From assembly GCA_021372695.1 (NCBI GenBank), contig JAJFTY010000224.1:1-37003 (forward strand): DNA of 37,003 bases, written 5' to 3'. Both the position numbers and the translations under genes were made by a program. Origin of the DNA: Deltaproteobacteria bacterium (GTDB lineage: Bacteria > Desulfobacterota > Syntrophia > Syntrophales > UBA5619). Under the pieces are notes generated by a model. The model ran no database searches. It worked only from the letters and a program-made list of their open reading frames with translations, and had not been told where the DNA came from. The number at the start of each line of letters is the position of its first letter. The first letter of the stretch is position 1. Positions 25,987 to 37,003 of the stretch are shown here, piece after piece.

Positions 25987-26703
25987 ATGTACAGAGGCGT
26001 TGAGATCACCCCGCCTTTTTTCGAGATCGGCCCCAAAGCCTACCTCTATGGCCAGGCCGTGCTCGCACTCGCCCGCCGTGCCGACGCAGTCGGCCCGACG
26101 TACGGCGTCCAGGTGATCATCACCCCCCAGTATGTGGACATTCCCCTCCTGGCCCGGGAGATGAAGCATGTTCTGGTTTTCGCCCAGCATATGGATGCCC
26201 TGGAGCCGGGCCGGGGCGTGGGGTCGGTGCTGCCGGAGGCGCTCAAGGAGGCCGGGGCCGTGGGGGTGCTGCTGAACCACGCGGAAAAAAAGCTCTCCCG
26301 GGCAGAGCTGGAACGCACCGTGAAGCGGGCCGACGCCGTGGGGCTCGCCACCATGGTCTGTGCCGACAACCTGGAGGATGCGATGGCGGTGGCACAGCTC
26401 GCGCCCAACATCATCATCGCCGAATCGCCGGCTCTGATCGGCGTCGGCCGGCGGGATGCCCAGAACCGGCAGGAGGTGGCGAGAATCAACGAGGCGGTCT
26501 GGAAGGTCAATCCGGAGATCCGGGTGCTGCACGGCGCGGGGATCAGCACCGGGCAGGACGTTTACGACATCATCGCGGCGGGGTCCCAGGGCGCCGGCTC
26601 CACGAGCGGCATCATCCTGGCGAAGGACCCCGGCGCGATGCTCGAAGAGATGATCCGCTCCATGCGCCGGGCATGGGACGACAGGCATCGACAGGGAGGT
26701 TAG
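25987..26703 (+). CDS. Archaeal-type triosephosphate isomerase-like enzyme
   Basis: 238-residue TIM-barrel protein. The catalytic triad of triosephosphate isomerase is readable: Lys17 (GPKAY), His98 (LLNHAEKK, equivalent to the GHSERR motif) and Glu146 (IAESPALIGVG, equivalent to YEPVWAIGTG). HGAGISTGQDVYDI and QGAGSTSGIILAKDP form the phosphate-binding loops. Positions and the 238-residue length match the shorter archaeal-type enzymes, not the roughly 250-residue bacterial ones. It may interconvert DHAP and glyceraldehyde 3-phosphate from the aldolase, or isomerise a related sugar phosphate as EryH-type paralogues do. AGAGGAGAG precedes the ATG. Confidence 0.87.
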   Translation: MYRGVEITPPFFEIGPKAYLYGQAVLALARRADAVGPTYGVQVIITPQYVDIPLLAREMKHVLVFAQHMDALEPGRGVGSVLPEALKEAGAVGVLLNHAEKKLSRAELERTVKRADAVGLATMVCADNLEDAMAVAQLAPNIIIAESPALIGVGRRDAQNRQEVARINEAVWKVNPEIRVLHGAGISTGQDVYDIIAAGSQGAGSTSGIILAKDPGAMLEEMIRSMRRAWDDRHRQGG

Positions 26704-26707
26704 AGTG

Positions 26708-27202
26708 ATGACGGTTCACCACGAAACATTCAAAATCCAGTCGGACAGGCGGCCGACCTTCCACGACGTGACGGACCAGGTGAAGGAAGTCCTGGTCAAA
26801 TCGGGCATCCGCAACGGGATCCTTCTGGTCTATTCCCAGCACACCACGTGCAGCGTGCTGCTCCAGGAGGCCTCCGACGACACCAACTACTGGGGTACCG
26901 AGCTCTTGATGCAGGACCTCGTCGAGGTCCTGGAGAAGATCATTCCCACCTGCCGCACCGAGGGGCAGTACCGCCATCCGGGCCCCAGGCACATCGAGGC
27001 CGCCACCGGGAGGGACGAACTCCCGTGGTGGTCCCTCAACACGGACGCCCATCTGAGGTCGCTCCTCATGGGGCGCTCCCAGTCCATCCCCGTGGTCGAC
27101 GGCCGGATGGAGATGGGGGAGTTCGGACACCTCTACTTTGCCGATTTCGACCAGGTCCGCGCCCGGGAGCGCATTGTCCGGGTACAGATCGTGGGCGAGT
27201 AG
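26708..27202 (+). CDS. YjbQ/UPF0047-family protein
   Basis: 164-residue cytoplasmic protein of the YjbQ family. Conserved features are QHTTCSVLLQE, NTDAHLRSLLMGRSQSIPVVDGRMEMGEFGHLYFADFD and several histidines that could form a metal site. Members have been annotated as secondary thiamine-phosphate synthase, but their physiological role is unclear. It lies 4 bases after the TPI-like gene with GGGAGG before the start, so it is likely the last gene of the operon. GTG at 26705 is an alternative start. Its presence in a sugar operon hints at a role in sugar-phosphate or intermediate clean-up; this is speculative. Confidence 0.88.
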   Translation: MTVHHETFKIQSDRRPTFHDVTDQVKEVLVKSGIRNGILLVYSQHTTCSVLLQEASDDTNYWGTELLMQDLVEVLEKIIPTCRTEGQYRHPGPRHIEAATGRDELPWWSLNTDAHLRSLLMGRSQSIPVVDGRMEMGEFGHLYFADFDQVRARERIVRVQIVGE

Positions 27203-27694
27203 GATAACGAGAAGCATTGCTTTGCCGGCCATGGCGCCGGACGTTCGGTTTCCCCTGTCCCCGACAGGGGATACAGGGCGGCAAGCCAGAGTCCGGCGAG
27301 GTTCAAAACCGGACAATTTTGTACCATCACCCGGAAACCGGGGCCAATCCTGTACCCGGGGAAGGATGCCTCTCCCCGGAGGAGGCCGCTCCGCGCCGAT
27401 GATTTCCCGCATCCGTCGCCGCGCAATCGAACATTTTTGCAGCTTCCGCAGAGAGGCGGACCGGTGCGCTTCCCCGGCGGAACCTACCGAATCTCCATGA
27501 TTTCCCTCCCCTTGCTTTCGACCGAAAACCGTGTAGTCTGATGATGACAGGTGTCAGGGAAGGCCGCTGCGGCCGTTCGCAGACAAACGGTTCTGCGGAT
27601 CAGATCAGCTGGCATGACTCGTGCAGGAAAGGATACCCGGCACAGAGCCGAAGATGGGGTCCAGATGAAGAACGCGTGTACCGAGGAGAGAGAT
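27203..27694. other. 492-bp gap: end of sugar operon and gltB leader
   Basis: No gene recognised. CCCCTGTC/GACAGGGG forms an 8-bp hairpin near 27256-27274 and further CCGG-rich inverted segments follow to about 27370. A weak promoter candidate for gltB is TTGCTT (27512-27517), 16 bases, TAGTCT (27534-27539). Longer in-frame starts upstream of gltB exist here but lack ribosome-binding sites. Confidence 0.5.
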
Positions 27695-32228
<4,534 letters not shown>

Positions 32229-32236
<8 letters not shown>

Positions 32237-33668
32237 CCAAGGGGCGAGATTCAAGGATATAGGGCGGTCGGTGCCGGGCTACCGGCCCGTGGACGAACGG
32301 GTCCGGGATTACGAACCGGTGGAGTGCCGCTACTCGGACGAGCAGGCAGTGCTTCAGGCATCGCGGTGCCTCTCCTGCGGCACCCCCTTCTGCCACGGCT
32401 ATGGGTGTCCGCTTGGCAACGCGATCCCGGAGCTGACCCGGCTGGCCCGGAACGAGCGCTGGCGCGAGGCGGTCGATCTGCTGCATGCGACGAACAATTT
32501 CCCCGAGTTCACCGCGCGGGTCTGCCCGGGCCTGTGCGAGGCCTCCTGCGTGCTGGGCCAGGGGTTCGAGCCGGTGGCGATCCGGAACATCGAGATGACC
32601 GTCGTGGAGAAGGCCTACGAACTGGGGCTGATGACGCCGCGGCCGCCGGCAGTCAGGAGAAGCGAGAAGGTGGCCGTGGTGGGGTCGGGTCCCGCAGGGC
32701 TCGCCGTGGCGGACACCCTCAACCGGATGGGTTTCCCGGTCACGGTCTTCGATACGGCAAAACGGCCGGGGGGAATCCTGCGCTACGGCATCCCCGATTT
32801 CAAGCTGGAAAAACGGGTGCTCGACCGGCGCCTGTCGCTCATGGAGCAGGAGGGGGTGCGGTTCGAAACCAACGTCACGATCGGGGATGACATCTCCTAC
32901 CACTACCTGAGCGAGCGGTTCGCCGCCATCTGCCTGGCCGGCGGATCGCGCACCCCGCGCGATCTGGCGATCCCCGGGCGGGAGCTCGACGGCATCCACT
33001 TCGCCATGGACTATCTGGTTCAGCAGAACCGGAAGCTGGCGGGCGAAGAGATCGAGCCGGGCGCCGAGATCTCCGCAGCCGGCAAGAAGGTGATCGTCCT
33101 GGGAGGCGGCGACACGGGGTCCGACTGCCTGGGCACGGCGATCCGTCAGGGGGCGGCCCACGTCTGCCAGTTCGAGATCATGCCCAAGCCGCCGGAGGCC
33201 CGCACCGAAGGGATGCCGTGGCCGAGCTGGCCGAACATCCTTCGGGAGTCGAGCAGCCACAAAGAGGGCGGTGAGCGCCGCTGGAGCGTGAGCACCCGCC
33301 GCTTCCTTGGCCAGGACGGCCGGGTCAGCCGGCTCGAATGCGTGGAGGTGGAGTGGGTGCCGGGAAAGGGCGGCCGGATGGAGCCCCGGGAACTGCCGGG
33401 AACCGAGTTCGAGGTCGCCGCCGACCTGGTGCTCCTGGCGCTCGGCTTCGTCGGTCCGGCGAAAAACCGGATCATCGACGAGTTGGACATCGCGAAAGAC
33501 AGAGCCGGAAATATCCAGGTCGATGGCCTGCATATGACGAGCATCCCGGGGCTTTTTGCCGCCGGAGACATGGCCCGGGGCCAGTCGCTCGTTGTCCGGG
33601 CCATTGCCGACGGCCGCGACGCCGCCAGGGGGATCCGGCAATACCTGGACAGCAAAGTAGGGGAGTGA
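32229..33668 (+). CDS. gltD: Glutamate synthase small subunit (NADPH)
   Basis: 479-residue flavoprotein that passes electrons from NADPH to GltB. The N-terminal region carries the cysteine-rich 4Fe-4S motifs (SRCLSCGTPFCHGYGCPLGN and VCPGLCEASC). The FAD dinucleotide fold is VVGSGPAGLAVAD and the NADPH fold is VLGGGDTGSDC; GLFAAGDMARGQSLVV closes the FAD site. Length matches the usual 470-480 residues. The ATG lies inside the end of gltB, giving strict translational coupling for equal amounts of the two subunits. Confidence 0.97.
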
Positions 33669-34245
33669 CTCAGTTTCAATCGCAAAGGCCAGCCTCGGCT
33701 TGCGCTCAGAAATATTTTTCGACCCTGCAACGTCTCGCGCAGCTGCAACGGCAAAATTAGCTTCGCTCCGCTCCGCTGATTCTTCGAATTCCGCGCCTGA
33801 CGGCGCTCAGACAATTGCCGTTGCGGCCGCTGTGCTTCGCCGGCAGAGGTACCCCGAAAAATCTTTAAATCGCGCTACGCGAGGCGTCTTTGCAGCCAAA
33901 ATGGGTCATTAGCCAAAGTAGAATCGCCTTGACATGAGGAATTCCTTTCCGTATCGTTCCGCAGGTTTTGAAGCGGGCAACGTATCGAGACCTTTGCACA
34001 CCTTGGGAATCGGATCCCGGAGGCGCGCATTGGAGATTTTTCGGGGTACCCTGCCCCCGCAGTGGAGCGCCCGCAAAGACGACTGTTTGAGCGCGTAGCG
34101 CGAGTGGTTCGACAGGCTCACCATGACAGATGCCAACCCATAGCCTGTCCTGAGCTTGCCGAAGGGCAGGGTCGGAAAATATCCAGCGCGCGGAGGGAGA
34201 CGAATTTCAAGGGTCTCGTCTCATGAAACGGATCTGCGGGTTCCC
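33669..34245. repeat. Repeat-rich 577-bp gap before the exporter gene
   Basis: No gene. GGTACCCCGAAAAATCT (33848-33864) is inverted at 34034-34050, and CGCGCTACGCG plus GTCTTTGC near 33871-33893 are echoed in inverted order near 34073-34101. Modules B (34006-34034) and A (34171-34191) repeat those near 21059-21219 in inverted orientation, and ATATTTTTCGACC recurs at 33712-33724. TTCGACAGGCTCACCATGACA-like and CCTGTCCTGAGCTTGCCGAA-like segments (about 34109-34163) resemble dispersed repeats common in proteobacteria. Probably two related elements facing each other. Confidence 0.75.
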
Positions 34246-37003
34246 ATGTCCTTCCGACAATACAGACTGCGGTGGCCGTGCATCCTCCTGGTCCTGCTGG
34301 TGGTGGCGGGGCTCTTCATCGCGGGACTCTCCCGGTTGACCTTCGATACCGACCTGGCAGCCTCCCTGCCTGCGGATGACTCCGTCCTGGCCGATGCCCG
34401 CCGCATCATCGCCAATCACCCGATCCAGGACCGCGTTGTCATCGATGTCGCCCTCCCCCAGGCGAACCCGGACGGACTGATCTCTGCGGCAGCGCTGATC
34501 GAGCAGCGCCTCCGGGAGAGCGGCCTCTTCCGGCGGGTCGGCCTGACTCAGGAGCAGCAGCGTTTCCCGGAGCTCATCTTTTCCATCGCGGCGCGCCTGC
34601 CCACCCTCTTCAGCGGAGCGGAGCTCGAAGAAAAGGTCCGGCCCCTTCTTCTTCCGGAGAAGATCCGGGAGGCCGTCACCGGCCATCTCAGGCAGCTGGG
34701 CCAGTTGGACAGCATCGGCCAATCCGCCCTGATATCGGAGGACCCGCTGAACCTGCGGCAGATGATCCTCTCGCGCATGGCCGACCTCGCGCCGACGAAA
34801 AATGCCCAGTTCTACAAGGGGCAGTTGATCTCGGCCGATCGGACCCATCTGCTCGTCATCGCCGAGCCCCGGGCATCGGGCGCGGATACCGCCGTGTCCC
34901 GGCAGATCGCGGCGCTGATCGAGTCGATCGAGGCGGAACTGAAGCGGAGCGGCGGACCGCTCGCAGCCGTCACGCTGACGCCCGTCGGAACGTACCGGGC
35001 CGCGCTGGACAACGAAGAGAGCACGAAGCAGGGGACGGAGCGCGCCGTCATCTTCTCCACGATCGCCATCTTTTTTCTGCTCCTGGTCGCCTTTCCCCGC
35101 CCGCTGATCGGCCTGCTCGCCCTCCTCCCCTCGGTCGCGGGAACGATGCTTGCGCTCTTCGTCTACTCCCTGCTCCACCCTGCGATCACCATGATGGCCG
35201 TCGGATTCGGCGGCGCCGTCATCTCTTTCACCGTGGACTACGGCATCGCCTACCTCCTGTTCCTGGACCGCCGCCATGAGACGCGCGGTCTGGAGGCGAC
35301 CCGGGAGGTCTGGTCCCTGGGGCTTCTGGCCATGCTGACCACGGCCGTGAGTTTTGCCTTCCTGTTCCTCAGCGGCTTTTCGGCCCTCGCCCAGATCGGC
35401 GAGTTCACCGCCTGGGGCGTGCTCTTCACCTACATCTTCGTGCATGGGATCTACCCGGTGATCTTTCCCGTCATGCCGCCCGCCCGCCGGGAGAGCCTCC
35501 TTCCGGTCATGGCGTTCGCCGGCCGGATCGCTGCGACCGAGGGAAGAGGCAAACTCTACGCGGCCCTGGCCCTGGCCGTGCTCCTCTTCTTTTTCGCCCG
35601 TCCGGTCTTCCGGGTGGACCTTGCCGCGATGAATTCGGTCACTCCGGAGACCCTGGCCGCGGAAAAGAGGGTCGGCGACGTCTGGGGAAACGTCCTCGGC
35701 CGCATCTACGTGATGGCGGAAGGCCGCGACCCCGCTCAGTTGCAGCGGCAGGACGACCGGCTGACTGCCCTGCTCGAACAGGAGTCCCGAAGCGGCGCCC
35801 TGGCGCCCGCCTTCACCCCCTCGGTGATCTTTCCCGGCCCGGAGCGCGCCGCGGAAAATCTGAAATCGTGGCAGGCCTTCTGGAACCCGGAGCGGGTGGC
35901 GGGACTGAAACTCACCATCGGCCAGGTTTCCCGGGAACTCGGATTTACCGCCGACGCCTTCGCTCCCTTCCTGAAACTGGTTGCCATCCGGGAGATGGCC
36001 CCGTTGCCGGTGCCGGAGCCCTTCTTCGGCCTGCTCGGCATCTCCCGGAGCCGCGACGGCGCCTCCTGGCTTCAGGTCTCGAGCGTCACGCCCGGCCCCG
36101 CCTACCGGGAAGAGGCGCTGCACGAGCGGATCAGGGCGGCCGGCCTGGGGGCGCTTTTCGATCCCACTCTCTTCTCGCAGCGGCTGGCCGATCTGCTGCT
36201 TTCCGGGTTCATCAGGATGACCCTGATCGTCGGAGCCGTCACGATCGCGGTCGCCTTCCTCTACCTGCTCGACTGGCAGCTCACGCTCCTGGGCCTGCTG
36301 CCGACCCTCTTCGCGCTCATCTGCACGCTCGGGACCCTGAATCTGCTCGGGCAGTCGCTCGGCATCCCCACGATCATGGTCGCGGTCGTCGTGATCGGCA
36401 TGGGGTCCGATTACGCCCTTTATCTGGTCCGCGCCCATCAGCGCTACCAGGACGGGCACCACCCGTCGCTCGCCCTGATCCGGCTTTCCGTGTTTCTCTC
36501 CTTTGCCACCACGCTCATGGGGTTCGGGGTCCTGGCGCTCTCCGGGCATGCCCTCCTGAAGAGCGCGGGCATCGCGCTGTCGCTCGGGATCGGCTACTCC
36601 TTCATCGGCGCGGTCACGATCACGCCGCCCCTGCTGAAACTTGTCCTGGCCCCGGCCGCCTGGAAGGCGGAGAATGTCGCGCCGGGCTCCCGGCAGCACC
36701 GGCTGCGGGCGCTCCGGCGCTACCGCCACATGGAGGGCTACGTGCGGCTCTTCGCCCGGTTCAAGATTCGGCTCGACCCCATGTTCCCCCGGCTCGCCGA
36801 CTACCTCGTCTCGCCCCGAAACGTGATCGATATCGGCTGCGGCTACGGCATTCCGGCGGTCTGGCTCCTGGCCCTCCACCCCGGGGCGCGGGTTTTCGGC
36901 ATCGATCCGGACGGAAGACGGGTTGCCGTGGCCATCCGCGCCATCGGCGAACGGGGCGCGGCCGAAGTGGGCGGGGCGCCCGATCTGCCCCTTTCCGCTC
37001 CGG
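34246..37003 (+). CDS. MMPL/RND-type exporter fused to a SAM methyltransferase (partial)
   Basis: Open frame running off the window end (919 residues visible). An N-terminal helix (about 10-30) and a large extracytoplasmic loop lead to a first six-helix bundle (about 265-430), a second loop, and a second bundle (about 660-805), the two-fold RND/MMPL layout of COG4258-like lipid exporters. Asp-Tyr pairs suited to proton relay occur in both halves (FTVDYGIAY and GMGSDYALYL). After a linker, a class I methyltransferase motif I (NVIDIGCGYG, residues 859-868) and the acidic motif II (VFGIDPDG) begin, cut at the window edge. ATG 34246 is the first usable start; its ribosome-binding site is weak. 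The large opposite-strand frame over this region is a shadow. Confidence 0.85.
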   Translation, partial: MSFRQYRLRWPCILLVLLVVAGLFIAGLSRLTFDTDLAASLPADDSVLADARRIIANHPIQDRVVIDVALPQANPDGLISAAALIEQRLRESGLFRRVGLTQEQQRFPELIFSIAARLPTLFSGAELEEKVRPLLLPEKIREAVTGHLRQLGQLDSIGQSALISEDPLNLRQMILSRMADLAPTKNAQFYKGQLISADRTHLLVIAEPRASGADTAVSRQIAALIESIEAELKRSGGPLAAVTLTPVGTYRAALDNEESTKQGTERAVIFSTIAIFFLLLVAFPRPLIGLLALLPSVAGTMLALFVYSLLHPAITMMAVGFGGAVISFTVDYGIAYLLFLDRRHETRGLEATREVWSLGLLAMLTTAVSFAFLFLSGFSALAQIGEFTAWGVLFTYIFVHGIYPVIFPVMPPARRESLLPVMAFAGRIAATEGRGKLYAALALAVLLFFFARPVFRVDLAAMNSVTPETLAAEKRVGDVWGNVLGRIYVMAEGRDPAQLQRQDDRLTALLEQESRSGALAPAFTPSVIFPGPERAAENLKSWQAFWNPERVAGLKLTIGQVSRELGFTADAFAPFLKLVAIREMAPLPVPEPFFGLLGISRSRDGASWLQVSSVTPGPAYREEALHERIRAAGLGALFDPTLFSQRLADLLLSGFIRMTLIVGAVTIAVAFLYLLDWQLTLLGLLPTLFALICTLGTLNLLGQSLGIPTIMVAVVVIGMGSDYALYLVRAHQRYQDGHHPSLALIRLSVFLSFATTLMGFGVLALSGHALLKSAGIALSLGIGYSFIGAVTITPPLLKLVLAPAAWKAENVAPGSRQHRLRALRRYRHMEGYVRLFARFKIRLDPMFPRLADYLVSPRNVIDIGCGYGIPAVWLLALHPGARVFGIDPDGRRVAVAIRAIGERGAAEVGGAPDLPLSAP

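Noticed and set aside
34207..36879. An 890-codon open frame on the minus strand over the exporter region
   Set aside because: Its translation is low-complexity, Arg/Gly/Glu/Asp-rich and lacks domains, while the plus strand encodes a coherent MMPL exporter open to the window end. It is a GC-driven shadow.

Overview
This GC-rich 37 kb window reads as a bacterial chromosome segment, probably from a Desulfobacterota/deltaproteobacterium-like anaerobe. That placement is an inference from overall gene style, not from a marker gene. Genes are tightly packed, often with 4-bp ATGA overlaps, and intergenic spaces carry palindromic repeats. No rRNA, tRNA, CRISPR array, transposase or integrase was recognised.

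Layout. (1) 15-3579: a translationally coupled cassette of a secreted SH3-domain protein, an M48 metalloprotease lipoprotein and a CHASE2-type membrane adenylate cyclase. (2) 3683-7287: accessory genes, namely a DUF4143-type AAA ATPase behind three short direct repeats and an AT-richer gene for a 12-repeat NHL beta-propeller with a dockerin-like tail. (3) 7468-27202: a large carbohydrate-catabolism island. (4) 27695-33668: gltB-gltD, glutamate synthase. (5) 33669-34245: a repeat-rich gap. (6) 34246 to the window end: an MMPL/RND-type exporter continuing in frame into a SAM-methyltransferase domain, cut by the window edge.

The island is the most interesting part. A ROK-family repressor with a probably dead kinase site (minus strand) faces an operon for a UroD-family protein, an SDR dehydrogenase and a complete PotABCD/FbpABC-style ABC importer. 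A galactokinase/arabinokinase-like GHMP sugar kinase (minus strand) then faces a second operon: a second complete importer of the same general class, a class I DhnA/FbaB/LsrF-type aldolase, an FGGY kinase, a fucose/arabinose-isomerase-like protein, a DeoR repressor, an archaeal-type triosephosphate isomerase and a YjbQ-family protein. The order isomerase, kinase, aldolase, triose-phosphate isomerase suggests aldose to ketose to ketose phosphate to DHAP plus an aldehyde. The substrate cannot be read from sequence. Between the GHMP kinase and the second operon are two divergent sigma70-like promoters with three AAACGAAA repeats one helical turn apart, a good candidate operator for the DeoR protein.

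All product names rest on reading motifs by eye. No database search was run.
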